Source: Planctellipticum sp942493135
GTDB taxonomy: Bacteria; Planctomycetota; Planctomycetia; Planctomycetales; Planctomycetaceae
Length of the DNA: 64,000 nucleotides
Direction of reading: 5' to 3'
Assembly: GCA_942493135.1 (NCBI GenBank)
Contig: OW818684.1
Coordinates: forward strand, 434,001-498,000
The translations under genes and the position numbers were made by a program. The notes beneath the pieces are model-generated. The model had not been told where the DNA came from. It ran no database searches and saw nothing but the letters and a program-made list of their open reading frames with translations. Below, one piece after another: positions 28,552 to 36,700 of this stretch. Position 1 is the stretch's first letter; every line of letters starts with the position of its first letter.

Positions 28552-29187
28552 ATGCGACGGCTGGTGCCTGCTCTCGGAATTGTGTCGGTCGGCGCCGCGG
28601 CGCTGATGGCGGGAGATCTGCTGCCATACCACCGGCGGGCGATCGTCCGCTGCGCTCCGCCGCAGCATTATCAATATGTCCGCCACAACCCTTCGAATCC
28701 GGTGACAAAAGAAACGTTCACCGGCGTGATGGTCCCTGTCGCCAGCAAGGCGGAAGATCTGCCGCAATCTGGCGGCGGGCCGTCCGTCAAATACTGGCAG
28801 TTGCGCGAGTCTCAGATCAAGAACGAGAACGATCACTGTGCCATCTCGAACGTCACACTCTGGGTCGACGATCTGGGGGAATGGCGACTGAGCTTTGCGG
28901 TCATACAAGACCCGTTTGTCGGTCCGGCCCGGCAGGCAACGCCCGCGGCCCGGTTTCTGCGGAACAAGTTCTTCGTCAAGGTCCGGGCAGTCGGCGGCCA
29001 GAAAGTGGCTTCCGATGCAGAATTCAATCCGCTGACCGGCCCCGAGATGTTCTGCATCGAGATCCCCCCGTTCTGGATCGAACGCGGCGAAAAGCGTCCG
29101 CTGTCGTACCAGGGAAGGCTTCAGGCGACGGAATCAGGGCGACTCAAGTACGTCGATCGGATGCTGGTGGATTTCAGTTGGGAATGA
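28552..29187 (+). CDS. Exported hypothetical protein, partner of the giant gene
   Basis: The 211-residue product has a signal peptide (MRRLVPALGIVSVGAAALMA). No domain was recognised; the middle contains WQLRESQIKNENDHCAISN and a beta-rich ending. AGGAAGGGG precedes the ATG. It begins 62 bp after the giant gene and its stop overlaps the next gene as ATGA, so all three are probably one operon and the product is likely a periplasmic or outer-membrane partner. Confidence 0.65.
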   Translation: MRRLVPALGIVSVGAAALMAGDLLPYHRRAIVRCAPPQHYQYVRHNPSNPVTKETFTGVMVPVASKAEDLPQSGGGPSVKYWQLRESQIKNENDHCAISNVTLWVDDLGEWRLSFAVIQDPFVGPARQATPAARFLRNKFFVKVRAVGGQKVASDAEFNPLTGPEMFCIEIPPFWIERGEKRPLSYQGRLQATESGRLKYVDRMLVDFSWE

Positions 29188-29936
29188 ACCGCAAGTTCGC
29201 CCGCGGAGGGATTGCTGCCATGTTTGCACGGATGCTGCTGCTCGGACTGCTGACCGGATGCCTGGGAAGCCAGTCGCTGCTGTTCGCGGGACATACCCAC
29301 CGCAAGACGACGCCGACGGTTCCCCCGGTCGACGAACTCGAAATCCTCGATCCCCTCGTCGATCCCGAAGGGAAGCCGCGAGCGATTCCAGTGATGGACG
29401 ACTACGGCGTCGAGCAGCTGGAAATTCCGCCGACGGTGATCGTCCACAAGCACTACTACACCGGCAGCCGGGACTTTCAGGGGCCGATGCTCCAGGGCGG
29501 CCCGGTCCTCGTCGTGGTGCGTCATCCGGCGACCGGCGAGCAGACGTACGTCGAACTGCAGCTCCCTCCCGGAGCGCCGCGGATCTTCTACAAGGAAGAC
29601 CGGATCATCTACCAGTACCGCGACGACCGCATCACGCTCTGCTTCGGCCGTCCCGGATGGCTGGGCCAGCTCGGAAAGCCGGCGATCGGCATTCGCCCCC
29701 GGCCGCAGTTCGTCAGTCAGGTACAGGAGCACAAGAAAGCCAAACAGGAACGCCATCAGGCGTGGCTGGACCGATCGGGCATTCCTGAGGCGCTCGCTTC
29801 CTGCCGCAAGAACGCCGCGGGAGCGGTCGGTCACACTGCGGACGTGGTCAAAGCGGGAGGCAGCGTCGTCACGGCGCCAATTCGCGTCCTGCGGGACAAT
29901 ACGCCGGTAGGAGGCCTGCTCGGAGCAGAAAGATAG
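29184..29936 (+). CDS. Putative lipoprotein, last gene of the secretin-like operon
   Basis: The 250-residue product starts at ATG 29184, overlapping the previous stop by 4 bp. The N-terminus has a hydrophobic run and lipobox LTGC (Cys26). The centre has IPPTVIVHKHYYTGSRDFQG and a beta-rich stretch with YVELQLPPGAPRIFYKEDR. A helical, basic C-terminus follows. Translational coupling suggests fixed stoichiometry with the preceding protein. In secretin systems small lipoproteins often act as pilotins, and this could be one, but there is no sequence match to support it. Confidence 0.6.
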   Translation: MNRKFARGGIAAMFARMLLLGLLTGCLGSQSLLFAGHTHRKTTPTVPPVDELEILDPLVDPEGKPRAIPVMDDYGVEQLEIPPTVIVHKHYYTGSRDFQGPMLQGGPVLVVVRHPATGEQTYVELQLPPGAPRIFYKEDRIIYQYRDDRITLCFGRPGWLGQLGKPAIGIRPRPQFVSQVQEHKKAKQERHQAWLDRSGIPEALASCRKNAAGAVGHTADVVKAGGSVVTAPIRVLRDNTPVGGLLGAER

Positions 29937-30008
29937 GCGTCACACGCGGTTGCCGTGCCGCCACTTGGCAATTGCCCTTGTGAGGTTCACGATGCATCGT
30001 GCGGCGTG

Positions 30009-30290
30009 GATGATGACTGGATTTGAACTCGATAAGTCCATGTGCAATAACGTATTGCGGCATCCTGACTTGTCGCGGTAGCGAATCTGACTACCTGCGT
30101 GAACCTGATTGACGGAATCCGCCGTTGGTCGTAAATCGTTGACTTCAAATGAGAAACAGCCCCCCGCGAATCATCGCTGCGAGCCGTTTTTCGTATCAAG
30201 TCGGGATGACAGGACACCGTTAGAACTTTTTCTGGCTGGCTTGAGCACGTGGGACGCCATCCTGCGGCGACATTTCCCGGGGAAATCTGG
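30009..30290 (+). repeat. Dispersed ~284-bp repeat, copy C
   Basis: GACTGGATTTGAACT starts at 30015, the hairpin block (GAGAAACAGC) at 30150 and the GTCGGGATGACAGGAC...GTTAGAAC block at 30199. Spacings of 135 and 184 bp equal those in copies A and B. It ends in the same palindromic CATTTCCCGGGGAAATC as copy A. It lies just after the secretin-like operon. Confidence 0.75.
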
Positions 30291-30675
30291 TGGTAACTGA
30301 CTCGCAAATGGCAACGCTCGCTGGTTCGTGAAAACCGGCGGGCGTTGGCACCTTGAACTCGCTTTCAGTCCAATCGAGCTTGCGTTCCATAGCCACCAAT
30401 CGTGCGGCAATTCCATAGCCACGTTTATTCGGCCAACGAGACCCTGGTGAATTTCGACCGATCTGACCCCATGAAGTTGCAGCCGGCCCTGGCGATGTCA
30501 GTTGCCCCGCGCGAGAGCAGAGGCTGTTACTTGGGAGACCGACCGAGAGCTCGAAGCCTGGATGTGCAAAGGAATCCGTGCGCAGAACCTCCATTTCCGC
30601 TGCAGAGGAATGATACCGTTGCGACGGGTGTGAAACAGCGAGGCGCGGAACGTATCCGCCAAATCCCAATCGCTG
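30291..30675. other. Intergenic stretch between convergent units
   Basis: About 385 bp holds only shadow frames. No terminator-like hairpin is evident apart from those in repeat copy C. Confidence 0.4.
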
Positions 30676-31335
30676 TCACGGGAGGTCGGCTGTCAATGTA
30701 TTACGCTCCGGCGGCCACCAGAAAAGAAGTCCCCAGGGGATGCTGAGGGCAGCAAACCAACTGCCGAAGAATGCCGCGGCCGTGACGGCCTCGTGCGGAA
30801 CCCACGGGGGCCTAGGAATGAAGCGAGGGATTCCGGGCGTGGCCAGTAGTAGTCCGATGGCGAGCGGAAAGGCCGCGGCGAGAATCGTCGACAGATATGC
30901 CAACAGGTGAAGCCGGTGAAAACGGACCTGGAGTAGCCCACTCCAGGTCGTGATGCTGAGAGTTCCCCGGTTACCCGTGAGAGTCCGGAATTCTTCTCCT
31001 AGCCGATTTTCACTGAAGTGGAAATAGAAGCATCCGATGAACATCAGAAGGAATCCGGCGCTCGCAGAGGCGAACGTCCACCACGCGGACCGTCCGTTCC
31101 AGGCGTTGAGCGGACCATAGATGAACAACGATGTGGCAAGACACCAGGCAATCGGACGTCCCATGTACTCGATGAGAGGGGGGGCTGAATAATCGCCGGC
31201 GAGCATGGCGGCTAGCCCCATGCTCCAGGCCGCCACCGCAGCCAACGTGCCCAGGACGCACGACATGATGACAGCCCGCTGCACAACACTTTTGCGTCCG
31301 CGAAGAAAGAACGGTTCGCGGAGTGGAACGGTCAT
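30676..31335 (-). CDS. Multi-pass membrane protein, paralogue 1
   Basis: The 219-residue product has about five hydrophobic segments. It starts MTVPLREPFFLRG and ends with a PWGLLFWWPPE motif, both shared with the neighbouring gene (MTTIKLREPFFLSG and PWGIPFWEAP), so the two are tandem paralogues. The start at 31335 is set by this shared N-terminus. A 21-bp palindrome lies 75 bp upstream. No family or function recognised. Confidence 0.65.
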   Translation of the reverse strand: MTVPLREPFFLRGRKSVVQRAVIMSCVLGTLAAVAAWSMGLAAMLAGDYSAPPLIEYMGRPIAWCLATSLFIYGPLNAWNGRSAWWTFASASAGFLLMFIGCFYFHFSENRLGEEFRTLTGNRGTLSITTWSGLLQVRFHRLHLLAYLSTILAAAFPLAIGLLLATPGIPRFIPRPPWVPHEAVTAAAFFGSWFAALSIPWGLLFWWPPERNTLTADLP

Positions 31336-31410
31336 CGGGCGGTCTCGCAAAAAAGTCGAAGTACCGGCTCATCCTACCCGAATGCATGGACGGCGACCGT
31401 CGTGCCGTGC

Positions 31411-31431
31411 GCAGTGATGATCATTTACCGT
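31411..31431. promoter_or_regulatory. Palindromic operator-like site 1
   Basis: GCAGTGA-N7-TTACCGT is a degenerate left half with a perfect right half of the ACGGTAA-N7-TTACCGT consensus. It lies 75 bp upstream of the start at 31335. Confidence 0.45.
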
Positions 31432-31456
31432 CAAGTTGAGGTCCAGACGACGACCG

Positions 31457-32113
31457 TCATCCAGTCGCCACATGCGGCGTCTGCAAGTGGTCTCGAAACT
31501 TTCGGGAGGGCGCTTCCCAGAAGGGGATTCCCCAGGGAACAGCGACTGCGACCGCCCAGAAAATTACGTGCGACAGAATAAAGGAGACGGGAACCAGGCC
31601 GAAGGATCCGAGCGGATACGAGGGGAGTTTGGCAAGCCGTTCCTGTAGGAACCCAAGTTCACCAAACGACCCGACAAGACACGACAGCAGAAACGCCAAT
31701 CGATGCTTCTGCTCCCATCGTACCAGCAGCAGACCGCAACCAGAGAAGAACATGAGCCGTACAGCGTCGTCTTTCAGAATCATCAGCTGCTGTGTCATCC
31801 CGCAGACGAAGATGAGCATAGGAAGACCGAGCACGGCTAGAAGCGTCCTTGACCACGGCCTATGATTCCAGTAGTTCAGCGGACCGATAACGAGAATTGC
31901 AGGAGGAAGACCTGCCGCGGATAGAAGTGCGTAAGATTGCCAGGGTTCTATCAGTGCGACACCAGCAATTCGAACCGCCGCAAATCCGAGTAAGTCGATC
32001 CAGGCCGCGGCTGATGCGAGAGCGCCGATGACCACGGACATCATCGTCGCTCGAAACAGCATGCCTCGATGGCCAGACAGAAAGAACGGCTCACGGAGCT
32101 TGATCGTCGTCAT
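31457..32113 (-). CDS. Multi-pass membrane protein, paralogue 2
   Basis: The 218-residue product has about six hydrophobic segments, with the same N-terminal LREPFFLxG and C-terminal PWGxxFWxxP motifs as the downstream gene. I chose ATG 32113 because AGAGG lies 7 bases upstream and the N-terminus aligns with the paralogue. Two copies of the palindrome lie 57 and 135 bp upstream. The conserved Trp/Pro motifs face the membrane ends. No function can be given. Confidence 0.65.
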   Translation of the reverse strand: MTTIKLREPFFLSGHRGMLFRATMMSVVIGALASAAAWIDLLGFAAVRIAGVALIEPWQSYALLSAAGLPPAILVIGPLNYWNHRPWSRTLLAVLGLPMLIFVCGMTQQLMILKDDAVRLMFFSGCGLLLVRWEQKHRLAFLLSCLVGSFGELGFLQERLAKLPSYPLGSFGLVPVSFILSHVIFWAVAVAVPWGIPFWEAPSRKFRDHLQTPHVATG

Positions 32114-32169
32114 GCGGTTGCCTCTAAATCCATTCGCTCGACCGCGATCGTACCGCTTCCAGGCCGCCA

Positions 32170-32190
32170 ACGGTAATCAGCAGTTACCGT
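32170..32190. promoter_or_regulatory. Palindromic operator-like site 2
   Basis: ACGGTAA-TCAGCAG-TTACCGT is a perfect inverted repeat with a 7-bp spacer, 57 bp upstream of the start at 32113. Confidence 0.6.
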
Positions 32191-32247
32191 CGCGAAGCGG
32201 CCCGGTCGGCCCAGGTTCACGCGTCGGGAGATTTCCAGTAGCCGCCA

Positions 32248-32268
32248 ACGGTGATTGCTTGTTACCGT
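32248..32268. promoter_or_regulatory. Palindromic operator-like site 3
   Basis: ACGGTGA-TTGCTTG-TTACCGT has one mismatch. It lies 78 bp from site 2, and both copies follow GCCGCCA, so the site and its flank were duplicated. Confidence 0.6.
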
Positions 32269-32327
32269 CAGGGCTGTTGTGAAACGGCAGCTCAAGGCAA
32301 GCGTGAAGCAAGCTACCGCTGAACGGG

Positions 32328-32708
32328 CTATCGCTTCATCGAATGGATGGTCGTCCCGTCGGCAATGATCGAGATCGAATTGCCCTGCTCGACGAATTTG
32401 AGCTGGCGGACGCCAGGATCAATCACTGCAACCTCTTTGCCATCAGCAAAGATCCGCTCCGGTTCCACTCGGATTTTGTGGCCGCTGAAATTCAATTCCG
32501 GCTCGGCGACTTGGAGAAGCGATGCTGCGGCATCGGGGTTTGTCACCTGGCCGTATTCGGAGACCGCCTCAATCCAGCGACCACTCGGCGTAACGAACTT
32601 GGTGTTCCATTGTGGAGGCGGCGCCTTATGCTGCGGATGGTTACATCCAAGAGATCCCAGGGTGAATGCGGTAATCAGGCCAACTGTCGCTGCCTGGAAG
32701 TCGCTCAT
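32328..32708 (-). CDS. Small lipoprotein
   Basis: The 126-residue product starts at ATG 32708 (GGAAC upstream), with a signal peptide MSDFQAATVGLITAFTLG and lipobox SLGC. After the Cys a short linker leads to a beta-rich domain (WNTKFVTPSGRWIEAVSEYG ... IFADGKEVAVIDPGVRQL) that repeats strand-turn units. It is predicted to sit in a membrane facing the periplasm. It follows the 32846-33877 gene by 137 bp and has no palindrome of its own, so it may be co-transcribed with that gene. Confidence 0.6.
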   Translation of the reverse strand: MSDFQAATVGLITAFTLGSLGCNHPQHKAPPPQWNTKFVTPSGRWIEAVSEYGQVTNPDAAASLLQVAEPELNFSGHKIRVEPERIFADGKEVAVIDPGVRQLKFVEQGNSISIIADGTTIHSMKR

Positions 32709-32845
32709 CAGTGGTTCCAACGGAAGTTTTGCTCGCAAACTGAACACGCAACTGGCGGGGCTATGTACACGATGCGGCTTCTTGCCTCAAGGGCGACCTT
32801 ACGCAATGGTGATTGATAGTCGCCGCTGCAGCGGACGCCGACGGA

Positions 32846-33877
32846 CTATTCGCCATTCGGGTCAGCGCCGCTCTTCGGTTTCTTGGCAGGTCGGAGGAAC
32901 GGCCGCGAACGGTCATTCCGTCGGTCCAAGATTCTCGCCGCGTCGCAGCCGTCAAACGCTTTCAACGAAAACTTCTCCGGATCATGGCGCTCCGAGACCA
33001 TGATCTCGTCGAGTTTCACCTCCGTATAATCAAATCGTGCCCCCAAAGCGTCGAATTGCTCGAACTGGTAGGAGCGAACGAACCATTCGTCGCTGACTCT
33101 CTCCCACTGGACCGACTTCACCGAAACCGGGTGTTCGATCCCTCGCAGCTTTGTGGATACCCTCGAAACATTGAATTCGATTGCCTCACTCGTTTCGACG
33201 CCCATTTCTGCCGGCAGGGCCTTGGCAGCGTCCGAATAGCGAACGGTCACCAGTAGAGTTCCGGCTGGGCTTGTTGCAACTTCCACGGCGTCAGCTGATT
33301 CGAAGTACTGCTTGCTGGGAGCCGTGGAGAAGTGCATGCTCACGGGGCTTACGCCTAACCCGCCCGAAGCAACAATCAGAGACTCCCGGCTGAAATCGTA
33401 CACATTCATGGCGCAGCCGCTTGGACGAATCCTTGGGCTGAATTCCGCAGCAACAAGCGAGTCGCCGTCCGTGACAAGCAGTCGCCGACGAACGGAGTCT
33501 GGCTTGTCCGAGATCTCAAGGCAGAACGGCCCGGCAGTCGACGCCCAGACGTGGAATGAAGCGTTGGCGACGGATTTGTTGTCTCGCCCCAGACGAGCCC
33601 ATTCGCCGCTCGCTTCGAACTCGATCTGCCTTTGCTCCAGTCTCCGACGGGCAGCGTCAATCCGCTCGATGATTTCTAATGCGGACGGCGGGGCTACCGC
33701 CCGGGCCGCCGAAGTCAGCCCCGCAAGGCATAGCCCGAAGGCACCGACGATGCGGAGGAGGGTTGGCGTGAAAACACTTCCAGTTCTAATCGAGCAAGAC
33801 CATTCTCGGCCAAACTGCGTTCGGTATGCTGACGGCAGGTGGATACCCAGTGAAATGAGGAATGATGCAGCACACTG
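32846..33877 (-). CDS. Exported hypothetical protein, uncertain start
   Basis: The open frame reaches 34075, but the signal-like segment (LLRIVGAFGLCLAGLTSAARA) begins near 33770. No ATG or GTG lies between; a TTG at 33877 is my working start. The mature part starts helical (ALEIIERIDAARRRLEQRQIEF), then a long beta-rich region (VWASTAGPFCLEISDK, RRRLLVTDGDSLVAAEF) suggests a LolA/LppX-like half-barrel, common among planctomycete exported proteins. This assignment is tentative. The C-terminus is basic and Pro-rich. The palindrome at 33962 lies 85 bp upstream of the chosen start. Confidence 0.5.
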   Translation of the reverse strand, partial: QCAASFLISLGIHLPSAYRTQFGREWSCSIRTGSVFTPTLLRIVGAFGLCLAGLTSAARAVAPPSALEIIERIDAARRRLEQRQIEFEASGEWARLGRDNKSVANASFHVWASTAGPFCLEISDKPDSVRRRLLVTDGDSLVAAEFSPRIRPSGCAMNVYDFSRESLIVASGGLGVSPVSMHFSTAPSKQYFESADAVEVATSPAGTLLVTVRYSDAAKALPAEMGVETSEAIEFNVSRVSTKLRGIEHPVSVKSVQWERVSDEWFVRSYQFEQFDALGARFDYTEVKLDEIMVSERHDPEKFSLKAFDGCDAARILDRRNDRSRPFLRPAKKPKSGADPNGE

Positions 33878-33961
33878 CAATGTCCCACGCCACGCCCCAA
33901 ACAAAGGAATCCTACTACGACATGGCGCGGATCGCGAAGACCGGTTGAGGCTTTTGAAAGG

Positions 33962-33981
33962 CGGTAATCCAGTCGTTACCG
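33962..33981. promoter_or_regulatory. Palindromic operator-like site 4
   Basis: CGGTAA-N8-TTACCG is a perfect 6-bp inverted repeat with a spacer one base longer than in the other sites. It lies between the stop at 34080 and the gene ending at 32846. Confidence 0.5.
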
Positions 33982-34079
33982 TCAGCCGAGTTTGGAAGAG
34001 CGAGTTACCGCAAGGCGGGCGTGAAGAGGGCGAGATGACCGGGATTCGGTTGTTTGGTGACCGACAGGCGAGCATTGCC

Positions 34080-34496
34080 CTATAACGGGTGGTCGTTCGT
34101 GTCGATATCGAGTTGCGGCGCTACGTAGTCCGGAGGGGGCTGCGAGATCACGCGAGTCGAAGTCATTCGCCGTGCTGAGATCCATTGAACCGGTGCACGC
34201 TGGTTGAACTCCTGAGTCTTCTTGCCGTGATTGAGTTCGACGCGATGTGAGATCTTGCAGTTTAGCAGCGCTACACCGTCAGGGCTGGCATGCAGCACGG
34301 TCCCCTCGAATTTCCGAACTTGGCTGTGAGAGTGAAAAGTAACTTCGACGACCGCCCCTGGCGGCAAGGCCGCAACGACTTCGGGGGAGACGCTCGACGC
34401 ATTCTCGTTGATCTCCGTTTCGACCGGGACCATGTCAAACGTCGTGCACCCGCAGAGGACAACACATGCCAACAGCGGAAAGGCTTTCAGAAACAT
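34080..34496 (-). CDS. Small lipoprotein
   Basis: The 138-residue product starts with MFLKAFPLLACVVLCGC, a classic lipoprotein signal with lipobox VLCGC. GAGGAA lies 7 bases before the ATG. The mature part has a compact beta domain (GAVVEVTFHSHSQVRKFEGTVL) in which a strand-turn-strand unit resembles an SH3-like barrel, then a His/Asp-rich tail. Function unknown. It is a single gene with palindrome site 5 in its upstream region. Confidence 0.65.
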   Translation of the reverse strand: MFLKAFPLLACVVLCGCTTFDMVPVETEINENASSVSPEVVAALPPGAVVEVTFHSHSQVRKFEGTVLHASPDGVALLNCKISHRVELNHGKKTQEFNQRAPVQWISARRMTSTRVISQPPPDYVAPQLDIDTNDHPL

Positions 34497-34712
34497 CTCG
34501 GCTTCCTCGGCAATGTCACCGGATCAACTGGCTCAAACGTCTCCGGCGGTTGGACCCCGAGGCAGTTGTTAGCATGTCCACCGATCTGATCCCAAGAGTA
34601 AGAGGCACGTTCAGCGATCTCAGGCTTGCCGGTGGCCTCGAAGATCACTGCGGACCGGCGGAATCTGCCGGCCGATTGCTTGCGAGGCGGCCGACGGCGG
34701 GCCACCCGGTTA

Positions 34713-34733
34713 ACGGTAACGAATAGTTACCAG
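34713..34733. promoter_or_regulatory. Palindromic operator-like site 5
   Basis: ACGGTAA-CGAATAG-TTACCAG keeps the 7-bp spacer, with two mismatches in the right half. It lies 217 bp upstream of the start at 34496 and just past the stop of the HEAT-like gene. Confidence 0.5.
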
Positions 34734-34775
34734 TTCCTACTGCAAACCGCTGCCCGTCACGACCGCGGGTTGAGA

Positions 34776-36077
34776 TTACTTCTTTGCCGGGGGCTCTTCA
34801 CCGGTCAGCTCTTTGTACCGCTCCCGGACTTGTTCCGCACGATGCAAGTCGCTTCCCCCCAATAGCTTCAGCAGGATCGATTTCGTTCGTTCCCGGTCGC
34901 CGCTCAATCCCCACTGAATTCGCGAAAGATCAGACTGCCGATCGTCACACGCCAGTTCGATTAGCCGCTCGATGACAGCGTCGTCCTTTTCGCGAACAGT
35001 CGACAGACCATAGTACACCGCGTTGTACCGAACGTCTCGATCCGCGTCCTTGGACATTCGCAGCATGAGTTTCACGGCGTCGGGATGTTGCTCAGTCCTC
35101 CACCAGATCCAGTAACCGCCAGCGACGATCGTAGCCGAGTTACGCACCTTGGGGTTCGGATCCTCAGCACTCTTGGCGAACGCAGGCAGGAATGAGTCAT
35201 CCATCGCCCAGAATATTTGCTCAGCGATGATCTTCTGCAGCAGTTGATGTCGCTGATCCGTGCTGCCGTTGGTCAGTTGAGCTTTGAATTGTGGAAACTG
35301 ATCACCGTACTTCTCAAGTGCTTGCTTCCTCGCCTGATCCGCCGCCCAGTCAAAGGCCTTTAACTCCCCTTTGAACATCCGCTCCAGCACCTCGGCCTTT
35401 TCGCGAATGAGGACGTCCACCGACGTCAGGTGCGGCCGCAGGAGTTCCAGGATTTCGTCCCGCTGAGTCGCAATGCCCCAGGCAACCCGGTCGAGGTCAT
35501 TCGGATCATCGACTTGCAGGCAGAGGTCAACGAGCGTCCGCAAGATGGCTGGCGTCTTCTTCTGGACCACCGAAAGGCCGAAGTAGACCGCAGCATGGCG
35601 TGTCTCCCAATGCTGGCGAGCTTGGCCGCCGAACTCCACCGCGTGATACATCAGCTCGATCGCATCGGGATCCTGAGTGGCAACGCCCCAGATATAGGTA
35701 TTGCCGACCCATCGCAGGATTGGCATCCGATCTGCCCGCGTTCGCTGCAAACCAAGTCGAACGAGCGTCAAGATCTCACGATCCGGCTTTCGTTCCGGAA
35801 CCGCGCGCCAGAAATATCCATCCAGCTTCTGGCCGGCTTCAACATCGTCGGGAAAGAACTTCTCGGGATTCGGGGCCAGATAAACCTCTGTGGCTTGCCA
35901 GACATACGAGACGTCCTTGGAGATCAAGTTTTTAAAGAGCCCCACCTCCTGCGGTCCCGGATCGCCACCCTCAGGAAGCCCCCTCTGTTTGGGCATCGGC
36001 GCGTTGGCATTTGCTGCTGTTGGCGACGCAAAACCGACGATCGACGTGATCACTAACAGAATCAACCATCGTGCCAT
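34776..36077 (-). CDS. Exported HEAT-like repeat protein
   Basis: The 433-residue product has a signal peptide (MARWLILLVITSIVGFASPTAANA) and AGGAG 7 bases before the ATG. Helical repeats recur: DRDVRYNAVYYGLSTVREKD and WETRHAAVYFGLSVVQKKT match each other, as do the segments VAWGIATQRDEILELL and IQWGLSGDRERTKSILLKLL. This suggests two diverged sets of HEAT-like repeats. Such proteins bind other proteins. The role in the periplasm is unknown. Palindrome site 6 lies 43 bp upstream, close to where a promoter would be. Confidence 0.7.
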   Translation of the reverse strand: MARWLILLVITSIVGFASPTAANANAPMPKQRGLPEGGDPGPQEVGLFKNLISKDVSYVWQATEVYLAPNPEKFFPDDVEAGQKLDGYFWRAVPERKPDREILTLVRLGLQRTRADRMPILRWVGNTYIWGVATQDPDAIELMYHAVEFGGQARQHWETRHAAVYFGLSVVQKKTPAILRTLVDLCLQVDDPNDLDRVAWGIATQRDEILELLRPHLTSVDVLIREKAEVLERMFKGELKAFDWAADQARKQALEKYGDQFPQFKAQLTNGSTDQRHQLLQKIIAEQIFWAMDDSFLPAFAKSAEDPNPKVRNSATIVAGGYWIWWRTEQHPDAVKLMLRMSKDADRDVRYNAVYYGLSTVREKDDAVIERLIELACDDRQSDLSRIQWGLSGDRERTKSILLKLLGGSDLHRAEQVRERYKELTGEEPPAKK

Positions 36078-36119
36078 GCTGAAACTCCTGCTTGCTTTCC
36101 AAGACCATCCTGTCGGCTA

Positions 36120-36140
36120 ACTGTAACTTCTAGTTGCCAT
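36120..36140. promoter_or_regulatory. Palindromic operator-like site 6
   Basis: ACTGTAA-CTTCTAG-TTGCCAT is a degenerate copy of the 21-bp palindrome with the 7-bp spacer kept, 43 bp upstream of the HEAT-like gene start. Confidence 0.4.
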
Positions 36141-36352
36141 TGAGGGAAGAGGCCGCGACGCGACCGGCGGCCGGCCGTTCCCGGCGACACAAGCAAAACG
36201 GAAGGCCGCGGGCGATTGCTCGGGCTTGAGGTTAGCCGGAATCGGCATGTCTTGGGCTGAAACACGGCATTTCCCGCCCTTGAGGCGGTCCGGGACGGGG
36301 ATGGAGTTGTCCGCGTTGACGACAACATCTCACCGCAGCCAGGAGCCTTGAA

Positions 36353-36700
36353 ATGACCGTCGAACAGATTCCGATCCGCCAACAGCAGCAGCAGCAGCAG
36401 GCCTCCGTGAAGTTCGAACTCGCCGCCCTGATCCGGAAGTGGCTCGGCGACGCGAAGAGCGAATGGAAGGGGGACGAAGACTGGAACGATGTCGAAGGCG
36501 AGACTATTGAACTGGTGACCGAAGGCGCGGAAAAGGGGCTGAGCGAGGGGGCCGGAGACGGCCCCTCGCAAGCAGAAGTGATTCGGGGCGGAATCAGCGG
36601 GTGGTACATTACGGAACCCGTCCGCGGAGAGTGTACCAGGCGGGCATTTTACCGAGCTGTCGTTAGTGGCTCGGGGGCACGAGGCGGCGCATCTTCGTGA
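36353..36700 (+). CDS. Small acidic protein with a poly-Gln run
   Basis: The 115-residue product starts MTVEQIPIRQ, with AGGAG 7 bases upstream. Residues 10-16 are seven glutamines, mostly encoded by a CAG repeat at 36383-36400 that could change length by slippage. The centre is acidic (KSEWKGDEDWNDVEGETIEL). The last 12 codons overlap the opposite-strand receiver gene. No family was recognised. The ribosome site and biased composition favour a real gene. Confidence 0.5.
   Translation: MTVEQIPIRQQQQQQQASVKFELAALIRKWLGDAKSEWKGDEDWNDVEGETIELVTEGAEKGLSEGAGDGPSQAEVIRGGISGWYITEPVRGECTRRAFYRAVVSGSGARGGASS

Noticed and set aside
30676..36140. Integron cassette array with attC sites
   Set aside because: The single genes separated by palindromes resembled cassettes, but the palindromes lack the GTTRRRY/RYYYAAC core pair and no integrase gene is present.
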